Positions 39,542-56,476 are shown, numbered from the stretch's first letter. The stretch is 64,000 bases of DNA from Epiperipatus broadwayi (GCA_028023455.1 JAQFVV010000204.1:1449501-1513500); one strand, 5' to 3'. Program-made: numbers and translations. Notes: generated by a model not told the origin, from the letters alone.

Positions 39542-41850
39542 GTGTGGGTGGGAGTAAAAAAATTTGGAATTATATTAAAAGGGGGAAATATAGAGGAGAG
39601 AGAAATAGTATTAATAGATGATGAGGGAATAGAGTGTAGCTCTAGAGAAGAATTAGAGAGAATCTTAAATAGATATGCAATGGATATAGAAAAGATGTTA
39701 GATGTGAAGGACTTAGTGATAAAAAACATGAAAGCATTTAGTAATGGGAATATTAGGTTCACAAAAAATTAACTGAATGAGGCAGAGAAGAGATTGAAAA
39801 GTGGAAAGGCAAGAGGTTTAGATGGATGGGCAGCAGAGATGGTAATGAATTTAGAGCATAGAGCAAAAGTAAAGTTATTATCATATTTAATAAGATGGCA
39901 CTGAAGAGACTTTTTCCAGATAGTTGGAGTAATACAAGAATAAGATTATTATTTAAAGGAAAGGGTAAGGATCATAGAAAGTTAAATAATTATAGACCAA
40001 TAGCAGTAACATCAGTTTTATATAAAGTTTTCTCATATATGTTGGCTGAAGAGTTGTAAAATGGATGGAAGAGAATATTGTAGTGAGGAAAACGCAAGGA
40101 AGTTTTAAGGCAGATAGACATATAGGAGATAGTTTATTTGGAGTTACACAACTTATGGATATGAGTAGGAATTTGGGTAGGTCATTATATATGAGTTTTA
40201 TAGATATAGGGAGGGTATATGATAGAGTAAATAGAAATATATTATGAGTAAGTTTAGCAAATTTGGAAATGGATGAAGAATTAGTAAATATTAAAAAATT
40301 ATATGAAAATAATTACTATACTTATCAAATATGGGATATAGAATTAGTTAAAGTTAAAAATGGGGTAGGATTAAGGCAATGATGCCCTATGTCACCTATT
40401 TTGTTTTTGTTGTATTTGTGTGAAGTGTAGAAAGTAATAGAAAGACTAGGAAGAGGGATAGAGATACTGTTAATAGGTGGCAAGGGAGTATATACTTTGT
40501 CGGATGTTTTTTTGTGAATGATATCTTTTTGTGTGCAGAAAGATGAGAAGATATGGAATTTATGATGAGGACATATGCAAGGGTGGGTAAAGAGATGGGA
40601 ATTAAATTTAGTGAAAAAAAAATCAAATATAATGATGGTGGTTAATACTGAGGAAAGAGAAGATGTAGAATTTTTATTAGGGTATATAAATATAAGTGTG
40701 GTGGATAGATATAAGTATTTGGGAATCATCTTAAGTAATCAGAAAAATTTCTTGGATGAATGGAAGAAAAAATTGGTAAATGAAACAAAGAAAAGAAAGG
40801 GTTTGGTAAAGAAACTAACAGTGTTTTCATATAATAAATATGATGTTGCTAGAATTGTATGGAAGGGAGTTGCAGTAGCAGGGTTAACATATGATAATGA
40901 TGCATTATGTATTAGTAAAGGGGTTTTAGATTATTTAGAGAAAGTACAAAGGGAAGTAGGGAGACATGCATTAGATACAGAGGTGTGGACAGCAAAGGAG
41001 TCAACTCAAGAAGAAATGGGATGGTCAAGTTTTTATATGAGAGATACAAAAAATAAAATGAAAATGTTTGGTAGGTTGCAGTTTATGGATAGTAAAAGAA
41101 TAACCAAAATATTGTTAATTGGGTTATGAGTAAAGGGCAGGTAACAAGATGGGTGAGAAAGGTAATGTGGTATGCAAAAGATTTGGATAAAGAATTTACA
41201 GTATACTTATATAAAAAGTGGGATGATTGTGTTAGGAGGATTGTTGAGTGTTATAGTGGTAAGGAGTGAGATGAAAGAATAAATGCATTAATAAAGAATA
41301 GGAAATTGGAGAGATGGAGTACTAGTATGGAGTGTAAGAAGAGTTTAAATATATATAGAAGTAAATGGAACATTGGGTGTGAGTTAATTTATGATAATAG
41401 TAAGAAAAGTAGTTAATTGTTTAAGGCTTGAATGGGATCATTAGCAACAAGATAATATACATGTAAATGGAAAAATGTGGATGATTTATGTGTGCAAATT
41501 GTGTAAGGAAGGTATAGAAAATATTAGACATCTGTGGATTGAATGTAAATGCTTGAAAGCAGAAAGGGTACAAATAATAAATTTATGGTAGAATAAATAT
41601 GAACAAAGTGATCATACAGAAAGTGGGTTATTGGTTTTTATACTGGGTTTGGGAAAAGATAAGGGGGATTTAGATATAAAGGCCATAGAGTTGACGAAGA
41701 TTATGTTATGGAAATGGGATGGAGCAGATTATGGGAAAGTGTAGGGTGGGGAATGGAAGGGGAAGGTGAAGTGACTAACAGGTTTCTTTGGGCATAGTTG
41801 CTGAGAGATTCCTAACTGCATTTAAGGAGAAGTCACAGTACATCACATCA
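39542..41850 (+). pseudogene. Non-LTR retrotransposon relic (RT and C-terminal part)
   Basis: A decayed LINE ORF2 truncated at its 5' end against the GATA array. In order: KSGKARGLDGW (about 39797), RLLFKGKG...NNYRPIAVTSVLYKVF (about 39940-40035), GSFKADRHIGDSLF, YMSFIDIGRVYDRVNR (catalytic Asp; 40065-40247), then GLRQ-stop-CPMSPILFLLYL (about 40372-40425), then VNDIFLCAER (about 40513), where ADD would be expected. The thumb block has YKYLGIIL and YNKYDVARIVWKGV (40575-41129). A terminal C-x2-C...H-x4-C knuckle lies near 41492-41541. It ends near 41850 in a short CATCA-type tail. Many stops and frame changes show it is dead. It is distinct from the RTE and L1/Tx1-like elements in the window. 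I cannot assign the clade with confidence. Confidence 0.75.
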
Positions 41851-46281
<4,431 letters not shown>

Positions 46282-46822
46282 AAATGTGAATGGTGGAATC
46301 GGTTACGGAATATTGCCCTACAGAGGATTACAGGATACAATTATTCAAATGTCTACCTTAATGATGCATTCAAAAGTGAAAATTTTGGCTACATCCGCCT
46401 GGCCACTTTCATAAATTTTATCATATGGAAGATTAGATGTAAGGTATTATTTGATAGAGAGTTGACTGTTCCTATTGAGGACATTTCTTAAAGTTATTAT
46501 ATAAAGCTAAAAAAAAGTGATCTAAGAACATTCCTGCCTAGTCTTGCTGAGAAAACATGGAGTCAATTAAATATTTAGCAATGACCATGTATATTATTTA
46601 TTCATGACACTTAAACTTTACACGCCATGGGATTTATATGCCAAATTAGATCACCCCTGATAAGTAACATAACATAAATTTTACTTTTAATCCTGTACTC
46701 ATCATCTAATTTAATAACTAATTAGTCTTTAATGTATCAGACATGATTGTAAACATGAACTCTATATTACAATGTATATTTTACTTTTTGTGCAAATAAA
46801 GATTATTTGAAAAAAAAAAAAA
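46282..46822 (+). pseudogene. 5'-truncated retrocopy with poly(A), possibly a LINE ORF2 end
   Basis: One open stretch from about 46279 to a stop near 46490 encodes about 70 residues, including IRLATFINFIIWKIRCKVLF. This resembles the W-K-x-R-x4-F helix found after the zinc knuckle in L1/Tx1-type ORF2 proteins. A roughly 300-bp untranslated part follows, then AATAAA (46795-46800) and a run of 13 A (46810-46822). That ending is what reverse transcription of a polyadenylated RNA leaves. No target duplication could be found, and the family call is tentative. It is not a copy of the ATT-tailed LINE to the right, which lacks a poly(A) tail. Confidence 0.5.
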
Positions 46823-47210
46823 GAGTAACATTCATTTATTGAAAGATAAATTATTTTCAAATGCTATTATCTTTATATGACATTTATTATTAGTATCAGT
46901 GATGTGAAAATGATTTTTCTTATTAAAATATGTTATGTGTATATTTTTCTTCACACCTTGAAGTTAAAATTAATTGACTTATGCTATTCTATGAAAACCT
47001 ATTATATCATATTATGTACTATCAAATATAATATTCATGGAATATTAATAGAAAATTTATTTTTGAATTTATTATTATTATTCTAAACAATTATTGCTTT
47101 CCATCAATAGCTGGAGTAAATTATTCTAAATATCATTAATAAAATCTGAATTTTCAAAATCAGTTTTATAGAAATTTATTATAAACTTATTCTGCATTTA
47201 TTATAAAATG
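46823..47210. other. AT-rich DNA, nothing recognised
   Basis: No motif was seen. The 46877-47086 reading frame is hydrophobic, AT-driven and lacks a family signature. Confidence 0.5.
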
Positions 47211-47217
47211 TCTGCTC

Positions 47218-47976
<759 letters not shown>

Positions 47977-50055
47977 TCACAGCATTGATGGTTGTTTTAA
48001 CAATGACCATGTTGCTGCATATAAGTGGGGGTTGGTTATTATTTTATCTCTATTTCGAATGTGTAGCAGTTTGTTGCTAAATGTAGTTGGGTGTCGTCTG
48101 GTGTTATTGCCAATTAAGAAAGTACATCGGGTGCACCAATACGCATATAGAACAAATGTGGCTGCCCTAATGCTAGGTATTGATCTTCCCTGAAAAGCAG
48201 CTATTATGTGATTAATGATTGTACCCGGTTTTCTGTAGGTGTTACACATCATCTGTCGTGTTTGGATCTCACATTGATAAATAAAGTGGTCCAGTGTCTC
48301 TTCTGCTCGATGGCAGAGTCCACAGAAGGGGTCAATAGATATATACATTCTTTTATGATAAAGAAAGTGGGTTGTTGGCAAGGCAATGAGATTGATTTTC
48401 ATGATAAAATCAAAGTATTTGGGCTCTAGAGCCCATTTTTTATATTCCTTGAGTAGTCTCTTGTTGTTAATTCCTAGCATAGGTTGTATAACATTAGTAT
48501 CTGCTTCTCTGTTTATTAAACCATAAATATCCCAGTATGAATACTTATGCAAATACTGTTCTGGAATCTTGTCTGTGGTTTTGCATTGGTATATAATGTT
48601 GGTGAAAAAGGAACCTTTTGGAGGTGGTCTATCTGTTGGAGTAACTTCTAGCAAGTGGTTAATTTTGGGGTATTTGGCAAGTATTGTGATTATTGAGTTC
48701 CTTAACTTCTGTATATGAAAAACATTGATGTTGTGCAAGCCAAGTCCATTTTTTATTAGAGGTTGGCTAAGTTTTTTTGTGGAAATTGCTACTGTTTTTC
48801 TGGCCCAAAGTAGTTTATTATATATGGTTTTAATTTTTGAAATGAACCCCTTTGAGAATGAAATAACCGGTACATAGTAAGTTATTTTGGTTGTGATAAG
48901 CTGGTTAATTAACTGTACTTTGGAATATAGTGAAAGATATGCCTTGGACAAGGAGTTTATAATTTTTGTGGCTTCTTCTTTAAGTTTATTTTGGATATGA
49001 CATCTCATTCCTGTAATTCCCATATGAAATGGGAACCCAAGGAAAGAGTTTGGTTTTGATTTGTAAATTGATGTACAGGGTTTACCAGTGTATAGAGACC
49101 AGGCTGTGGTTTTTGCTGGATTAAATGATAATTCATATTTTTGTGAATATTCTTGTAATATCTTTTGGAGTTGCGGTATTTGTTTTTTTGATGTTAGGAA
49201 TATGGTAACATCATCCATATAGGCGATGCAAGTAGTGCGCTGTGTTGTGTCTGGTATCTCGATCCCAGTAAATGCATTTTGTATGCTTTTAATAAGGGGA
49301 TTGATGTAAAATATAAACAATAGTGAACTAAGAGGGGATCCTTGGGATATAGATTTGGTGGGTGTGAAAGATGGTGAGTTTCTTCCATTTAAAGTTATAT
49401 GGATCTCTCTGTTCAGAAGCAGGTTAGCAATTATATATAGATGTGTTCTAGGAATTTCTGTGTCTTTTAGCATTTTTAGAAGTGTGTATATATTGACTGA
49501 GTCAAATGCAGCTTCTATGTCAAGCTGCACAACAACGGGTCCGTATTTTTTCCACTGTTTTACTGTTGCTAGAATTGCTTTGAAGAATAAAGCTGCTTCT
49601 GTTGTTGAAGAGTTTTTCTTTGCATATTGTGCTTCGGAGATAAGTGGCATTATATATGGTTCAATTTCATCTTTAATAATTTTCTCCATAATTTTGATTG
49701 GCAAAGGTCCCATAGATATTGGTCTGAGGTCTGTAATAGGTGGAATAATTGCTTTCTTTTTATTATAGGGTACTATGGCTATTGGATAGACACCCTCCAT
49801 GGGTTGAATTTGTTGTGCTAGATGGTTTGCTAACTGACACAAATATTCTGTTGTGAATTTACTTAGATGCTTTAATACAAACAATGGAACTCCAGGACTA
49901 CCTGGATGGCAAGCGTTTCGAATAGTATTTAGTTTTGTTGTGAAGAGATCTTTTGTGAATGGGGTTTTTGTCTCTGGTGGGCCAAACAGACTATGTGGTA
50001 TTTTATATGGTTGTCTTTCTTGTAATTTCTCTTTAAAATATTCAAAAATTGGCAT
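47977..50055 (-). pseudogene. L1/Tx1-like ORF2, 3' part: reverse transcriptase to C-terminus
   Basis: An open frame of 692 residues on the minus strand, carrying the RT with all main blocks: LRPISMGPLPIKIMEKI, VVQLDIEAAFDSVN (about 49500-49527), ISQGSPLSSLLFIFYINPL and AYMDDVTIFL with YMDD at 49210-49221. Then come the thumb, a GLGLHNINVFHIQKLRN block (the GGLGL.n..Y pattern of L1/Tx1 elements), and CGLCHRAEETLDHFIYQC, a CCHC-type knuckle. It ends KQPSML at 47977. It lacks the endonuclease half and starts in mid-protein at 50059, where it meets the inverted 5' part. A 6-bp in-frame deletion relative to the next copy lies near 48264. RT activity would need the missing part, so it is a broken copy. 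Confidence 0.85.
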
Positions 50056-50059
50056 AATC

Positions 50060-50254
50060 GGGGGGGAGCTAAGTCATCAAGAAGAAGGTATAATAATCTT
50101 TTTCCATATTCTAATCGTTTAATAAAATGTGATATATATCTGGATAGATAAAGAAGATGGTGATTAAAAGTTGTCAGAAAAGAAGAAGGTGTAAAAAATA
50201 ATTAGAAAAAAAAAGAAGAACGACGTAAATTGCACTCAAACAAACGGCGATAAA
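50060..50254 (+). other. LINE 5' untranslated region
   Basis: The element's apparent 5' end begins with seven G at 50060, directly against the truncated minus-strand copy. About 195 bp of A-rich leader follow before the ORF1 ATG. LINE promoters are usually internal and lie here. I see no TATA box or other recognisable element. The end is called by the junction and the fresh G run, because no second full-length 5' end is in the window. Confidence 0.55.
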
Positions 50255-51721
50255 ATGAAAACTGCGACTATCGCAAAAACATACGCAAACGTAACAAAAA
50301 TAAACCAGCAGCTTCACAGCATCGAAAAAAGTCCAGCATTAACACAGACAGCAAGATTTAGGAAGGTAAATCAAGCCGACATAAATAATTTAAACCTCGT
50401 GGAAAACAATAATGAAGAGCCCTCCCCAACGATATGGAATCAAGATGAACTGCAAGAAATAAATGTTAATTTCAACAGTACCATCCCAAAAAAATTATTC
50501 GCAACTTTCCAAAAATTTTTTTCACCGAGATCATTAGTGTTAGCTGTCACTGATAGGAATTTAACACTCTATAAATTCCCCAGAGAGCTTCTTTACGAGG
50601 AGCTGACAGCAACAGCATTGTGGGATACAGTCTCTAGTATTGGAGAGCATCCAAACTCACGATACGTTGCAATTCAGTTTTTCGATGAACATCAGCGTGC
50701 AAGATTTCAAACTAAAGTAAAAACTTTAGGAAGCTACGCGCTAATAATAGTCGATCAAAGCTTGCAAAACTATTGTAACAGAATAATTAAAAACACTTAC
50801 TTCGGATATACCATTCAGGATTTTCAAAAATTAATACAGTCATTTGGCAAAGCTATTTATATAAAACAAATCTACTTATCCGACACCCCCATACCGGTTT
50901 TCAGCAACAACTTTCAGTTCAAAATAAAGCTGAATGACAATGTAAACCCGGAGGATATTCCAACACAAATAATTGACCAGAATGCAATACTGACTATTCA
51001 CATAAAAGGATTAAGGCTGAGATGTTTTGCGTGCGGTGAAACTGGACACTTAGCAATCGATTGCAACACCAAAATCAACCAGAAAAACCAACCGAGCTCT
51101 GAAGATCAACCAACAGAAGCTCACCAACCGGAATCAAACAGTACAAAACAGATAACGAAAACAACTAATAAACAAGAAAAAATTAATAAAAAAACCACAG
51201 ATCAACAGCAATTGAATAATAAAAAAACTGCACACACGTTGCCAGCACCTGAAATTCTGGATTTATCAACAAAATCAACCAATAGAATTCAAACCCCTAC
51301 TAATAAAAAAACAGAAAGTCAACAACCTCAAGAGGCTCCAATGGAAAAAATAGCGCACAATCTAAGTCAGCCTACCAAAAATACTGACGAAAAAGAGATA
51401 ATAAAAGAACAAATAAACTCACACAGTAATAGTGATCAAGAAAAAATATATATAACACACCAAACACCCAATATTAAAAATAATACAACAATGGAAATTA
51501 TGGAAGCTATCACCCCAAATATGCCTCAAATCACCAAAGCTGACACAGAACAAAGAAGAAGACCAGGCCACCCACCAAAGAAAAATAGAGGGCCCAAAAA
51601 AATCAAAACAGAATCCAACCTTAGCCTTTCTGATCACAACAATACAACTACAGTGGAAACAGATGAAGATCTGGAAATGGAATATGAGAATGAATGGGAA
51701 GAAACACCAGATCAACCCTAA
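50255..51721 (+). CDS. LINE ORF1 protein (CCHC zinc-knuckle RNA-binding), intact
   Basis: An uninterrupted 488-residue frame with an ATG at 50255 in an A-rich context. Residues about 60-250 form a folded part with RRM-like traits (SRYVAIQFFDEHQRARF resembles an RNP1 strand, about residues 145-160). A single C-x2-C-x4-H-x4-C knuckle (CFACGETGHLAIDC) lies at about residues 257-270. The C-terminal third is low-complexity and rich in Gln, Asn, Thr and Lys. It contains a basic RRRPGHPPKKNRGPKK stretch (near residue 435), like an AT-hook but without the GRP core, and an acidic tail. LINE ORF1 proteins of this gag-like type bind the element's RNA and form a particle with ORF2. It ends 28 bp before ORF2. 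It is intact, but the element around it is not, so it could act only in trans. Confidence 0.85.
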   Translation: MKTATIAKTYANVTKINQQLHSIEKSPALTQTARFRKVNQADINNLNLVENNNEEPSPTIWNQDELQEINVNFNSTIPKKLFATFQKFFSPRSLVLAVTDRNLTLYKFPRELLYEELTATALWDTVSSIGEHPNSRYVAIQFFDEHQRARFQTKVKTLGSYALIIVDQSLQNYCNRIIKNTYFGYTIQDFQKLIQSFGKAIYIKQIYLSDTPIPVFSNNFQFKIKLNDNVNPEDIPTQIIDQNAILTIHIKGLRLRCFACGETGHLAIDCNTKINQKNQPSSEDQPTEAHQPESNSTKQITKTTNKQEKINKKTTDQQQLNNKKTAHTLPAPEILDLSTKSTNRIQTPTNKKTESQQPQEAPMEKIAHNLSQPTKNTDEKEIIKEQINSHSNSDQEKIYITHQTPNIKNNTTMEIMEAITPNMPQITKADTEQRRRPGHPPKKNRGPKKIKTESNLSLSDHNNTTTVETDEDLEMEYENEWEETPDQP

Positions 51722-51749
51722 TATTTAAATCTCAACCAAAAAACATATA

Positions 51750-52719
51750 ATGAAAATAAAAATTGCGGCAATCAATGTCAGGGGTTTGAACTCAACCTCA
51801 AAAATTAATAAGTTAAAACATTGGATCAAGGATATACAACCACACTTGCTTGGTATACTTGAGACAAAAATTTATGCTGGATCACAAACTGACCCAGCCA
51901 AACATTTAAATACAGAAGGTTTCTGTGCATGCTCCAGAGACTCTTCCTCTCCCTCAGCTGGAACTGGACTCATAATTGCTAGAAATTGCCCATTCACAAC
52001 GTTCAAAATAATTCACATTGACATGAACTTATTAATTGCAACCTTCAACCAAAAAAGCATAACAATAAATCTGGTTTTTGTATATATGCCTTTACAGGAT
52101 AAAAAAATAGATACCATAATTGCAAACATTAATTCAAGGTTAGCTACAACTTCAAACCCAACCATCTTAATTGGAGATTTTAATTTAAAATATCAGGAAT
52201 TTACCCAACGTTGGCTTCACAGAATAAACATACCACTAATGAGTGGCCAAGGTTTTTTGCCAGATAATGCCATCTCTTTCCACAATAATCGCTTCTCTTC
52301 ACTTATTGATCTGTGCTTTTATTCTCCAATGCTTCACCACCTTATTGAAATAAAACTAACTCCCTCAACTTTTTCCGATCACTCAGCTCAAATAGTCACA
52401 ATTGACTGTGCCCAAATTCAAATATCACCCTTTCCACTTACAAGAACAATAAGAGTTTTACTCCCAGAAACAACCCCTGAATTTCTGTTCTCTGAGACCT
52501 ACATAATGCTAAACAAAATCAAAGATATGACTTTGAACCCGGTCCAGAAATATCTAGCATTTATGGGAATGTTGTCCTTTAACATTAACCATATAACAAA
52601 AAAACAACCTCCACCATCAAGACTTTTGTCTCTGGCAGATCAGTTACACCAGAGAATAATCATGATTAACCCATCACACTGCACCCAGCAGTATATATTC
52701 AAGCTTACACATGCATACA
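51750..52719 (+). pseudogene. LINE ORF2, 5' part: APE-type endonuclease, truncated
   Basis: ATG 51750 opens an apurinic-endonuclease-like domain. Catalytic landmarks in order are AAINVRGLN (Asn), GILETKI (Glu), GTGLIIA, LIGDFNL (Asp and Asn), SLIDLCF, and FSDHSAQI (Asp and His, about 52374-52382). This enzyme nicks the target to prime reverse transcription. The reading frame is true up to LTHAYN (52719). Beyond that the ATT array takes over and the apparent protein (Ile and Tyr runs) is artefact. The missing continuation is found in the intact order at 53109-56345. The break at caata, which matches ATT, is where the second strand of a twin-primed insertion could have primed. Confidence 0.85.
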
Positions 52720-52847
<128 letters not shown>

Positions 52848-53108
52848 GTTTCAATAAAGGCTTTATTGATCTCAATGGTTTACATAAGTTTACATCTAGA
52901 AAATTTTGAAATTTAACATACAATGAATAATATTAGGGTAAACACATATAAATGAATTTAGTGGTTACACTTTGTGGTTAATGGACTATAACAATATAAA
53001 AATTAAACAAGCAAAAATAATCAGAGTCCTAAAGTTTGAGGAGCTTATTCAGTTTTGTCCGCATATCACTTTGAATGTTAGTTGTATGATAGTTTTTCTT
53101 TGTAGCAT

Positions 53109-56100
53109 TTACAGCATTGATGGTTGTTTTAACAATGACCATGTTGCTGCATATAAGTGGGGGTTGGTTATTATTTTATCTCTATTTCGAATGTGTAGCA
53201 GTTTGTTGCTAAATGTAGCTGGGTGTCGTCTGGTGTTATTGCCAATTAAGAAAGTACATCGGGTGCACCAATACGCATATAGAACAAATGTGGCTGCCCT
53301 AATGCTAGGTATTGATCTTCCCTGAAAAGCAGCTATTATGTGATTAATGATTGTACCCGGTTTTCTGTAGGTGTTACATATCATCTGTCGTGTTTGGTTA
53401 AGTGCTACACATTGATAAATAAAGTGGTCCAGTGTCTCTTCTGCTCGATGGCAGAGTCCACAGAAGGGGTCAATAGATATATACATTCTTTTATGATAAA
53501 GAAAGTGGGTTGTTGGCAAGGCAATGAGATTGATTTTCATGATAAAATCAAAGTATTTGGGCTCTAGAGCCCAAATTTTTTATATTCCTTGAGTAGTCTC
53601 TTGTTGTTAATTCCTAGCATAGGTTGTATAACATTAGTATCTGCTTCTCTGTTTATTAAACCATAAATATCCCAGTATGAATACTTATGCAAATACTGTT
53701 CTGGAATCTTGTCTGTGGTTTTGCATTGGTATATAATGTTGGTGAAAAAGGAACCTTTTGGAGGTGGTCTATCTGTTGGAGTAACTTCTAGCAAGTGGTT
53801 AATTTTGGGGTATTTGGCAAGTATTGTGATTATTGAGTTCCTTAACTTCTGTATATGAAAAACATTGATGTTGTGCAAGCCAAGTCCATTTTTTATTAGA
53901 GGTTGGCTAAGTTTTTTTGTGGAAATTGCTACTGTTTTTCTGGCCCAAAGTAGTTTATTATATATGGTTTTAATTTTTGAAATGAACCCCTTTGAGAATG
54001 AAATAACCGGTACATAGTAAGTTATTTTGGTTGTGATAAGCTGGTTAATTAACTGTACTTTGGAATATAGTGAAAGATATGCCTTGGACAAGGAGTTTAT
54101 AATTTTTGTGGCTTCTTCTTTAAGTTTATTTTGGATATGACATCTCATTCCTGTAATTCCCATATGAAATGGGAACCCAAGGAAAGAGTTTGGTTTTGAT
54201 TTGTAAATTGATGTACAGGGTTTACCAGTGTATAGAGACCAGGCTGTGGTTTTTGTTGGATTAAATGATAATTCATATTTTTGTGAATATTCTTGTAATA
54301 TCTTTTGGAGTTGCGGTATTTGTTTTTTTGATGTTAGGAATATGGTAACATCATCCATATAGGCAATGCAAGTAGTGCGCTGTGTTGTGTCTGGTATCTC
54401 GATCCCAGTAAATGCATTTTGTATGCTTTTAATAAGGGGATTGATGTAAAATATAAACAATAGTGAACTAAGAGGGGATCCTTGGGATATAGATTTGGTG
54501 GGCGTGAAAGATGGTGAGTTTCTTCCATTTAAAGTTATATGGATCTCTCTGTTCAGAAGCAGGTTAGCAATTATATATAGATGTGTTCTAGGAATTTCTG
54601 TGTCTTTTAGCATTTTTAGAAGTGTGTATATATTGACTGAGTCAAATGCAGCTTCTATGTCAAGCTGCACAACAACGGGTCCGTATTTTTTCCGCTGTTT
54701 TACTGTTGCTAGAATTGCTTTGAAGAATAAAGCTGCTTCTGTTGTTGAAGAGTTTTTCTTTGCATATTGTGCTTCGGAGATAAGTGGCATTATATACGGT
54801 TCAATTTCATCTTTAATAATTTTCTCCAGAATTTTGATTGGCAAAGGTCCCATAGATATTGGTCTGAGGTCTGTAATAGGTGGAATAATTGCTTTCTTTT
54901 TATTATAGGGTACTATGGCTATTGGATAGACACCCTCCATGGGTTGAATTTGTTGTGCTAGATGGTTTTCTAATTGACATAAATATTCTGTTGTGAATTT
55001 ACTTAGATGCTTTAATACAAACAATGGAACTCCAGGACTACCTGGATGGCAAGCGTTTCGAATAGTATTTAGTTTTGTTGTGAAGAGATCTTTTGTGAAT
55101 GGGGTTTTTGTCTCTGGTGGGCCAAACAGATTATGTGGTATTTTATATGGTTGTCTTTCTTGTAATTTTTCTTTAAAATATTCAAAAATTGGCATAATCA
55201 TATTGTGTCCTGCATATGTTCCACTATTTGTATATAGTGCCATTGGCACTTTTACATCTGGTTGGTTCCCCAGCGCCCATCTTATATAATCTCTTGTCCA
55301 AGTGTGTGGCCTGGTTAGGCATACCTTGCTTTTCTTTATCTTCAGATAGCTTTTGAGTTCTTCACATGCTTTATTGTATGCTTGTGTAAGCTTGAATATA
55401 TACTGCTGGGTGCAGTGTGATGGGTTAATCATGATTATTCTCTGGTGTAACTGATCTGCCAGAGACAAAAGTTTTGATGGTGGAGGTTGTTTTTTTGTTA
55501 TATGGTTAATGTTAAAGGACAACATTCCCATAAATGCTAGATATTTCTGGACCGGGTTCAAAGTCATATCTTTGATTTTGTTTAGCATTATGTAGGTCTC
55601 AGAGAACAGAAATTCAGGTGTTGTTTCTGGGAGTAAAACTCTTATAGTTCTTGTAAGTGGAAAGGGTGATATTTGAATTTGGGTACAGTCAATTGTGACT
55701 ATTTGAGCTGAGTGATCTGAAAAAGTTGAGGGAGTTAGTTTTATTTCAATAAGGTGGTGAAGCATTGGAGAATAAAAGCACAGATCAATAAGTGAAGAGA
55801 AGCGATTATTGTGGAAAGAGATGGCATTATCTGGCAAAAAACCTTGGCCACTCATTAGTGGTATGTTTATTCTGTGAAGCCAATGTTGGGTAAATTCCTG
55901 ATATTTTAAATTAAAATCTCCAATTAAGATAGTTGGGTTTGAAGTTGTAGCTAACCTTGAATTAATGTTTGCAATTATGGTATCTATTTTTTTATCCTGT
56001 AAAGGCATATATACAAAAACCAGATTTATTGTTATGCAGATCGGAAGAGCGTCGTGTAATTAATAAGTTCATGTCAATGTGAATTATTTTGAACGTTGTG

Positions 56101-56345
56101 AATGGGCAATTTCTAGCAATTATGAGTCCAGTTCCAGCTGAGGGAGAGGAAGAGTCTCTGGAGCATGCACAGAAACCTTCTGTATTTAAATGTTTGGCTG
56201 GGTCAGTTTGTGATCCAGCATAAATTTTTGTCTCAAGTATACCAAGCAAGTGTGGTTGTATATCCTTGATCCAATGTTTTAACTTATTAATTTTTGAGGT
56301 TGAGTTCAAACCCCTGACATTGATTGCCGCAATTTTTATTTTCAT
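53109..56345 (-). pseudogene. LINE ORF2 (endonuclease-RT), two frame breaks, one artefactual
   Basis: About 1,075 residues across three frames. First, 56345-55992 (endonuclease start) is out of frame after about residue 100 because 20 bases of adapter replace 19 element bases at 56038-56057. Second, 56008-53564 (814 residues) holds the rest of the endonuclease (IGDFNL, SLIDLCF, FSDHSAQI), the linker missing from the split copy, the RT (LDIEAAFDSVN, SQGSPLSSLLF, AYMDDVTIF) and the thumb. Third, 53540-53109 has the CGLCHRAEETLDHF knuckle and the C-terminus, split off by two extra A at about 53573. Without the adapter the first break vanishes, so the real genomic copy probably has only the +2 break. 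ORF2 nicks target DNA and primes cDNA from it. Confidence 0.85.
56038..56057 (+). other. Illumina adapter sequence in the assembly
   Basis: The 20 bases AGATCGGAAGAGCGTCGTGT, plus the A that follows, are identical to the start of the common TruSeq read-through adapter. Sister copies carry at the same place a 19-base element sequence (seen reversed near 52040-52058, and in diverged form near 61757). The translated result on the minus strand is the TRRSSDL string familiar from adapter contamination. This is a technical insertion or replacement, not biology. Confidence 0.93.
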
Positions 56346-56475
56346 TATATGTTTTTTGGTTGAGATTTAAATATTAGGGTTGATCTGGTGTTTCTTCCCA
56401 TTCATTCTCATATTCCATTTCCAGATCTTCATCTGTTTCCACTGTAGTTGTATTGTTGTGATCAGAAAGGCTAAG

Positions 56476-56476
<1 letters not shown>

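Noticed and set aside
49355-49768. A 137-residue plus-strand frame and its twin at 54495-54908
   Set aside because: Antisense shadows of the LINE reverse transcriptase on the minus strand.
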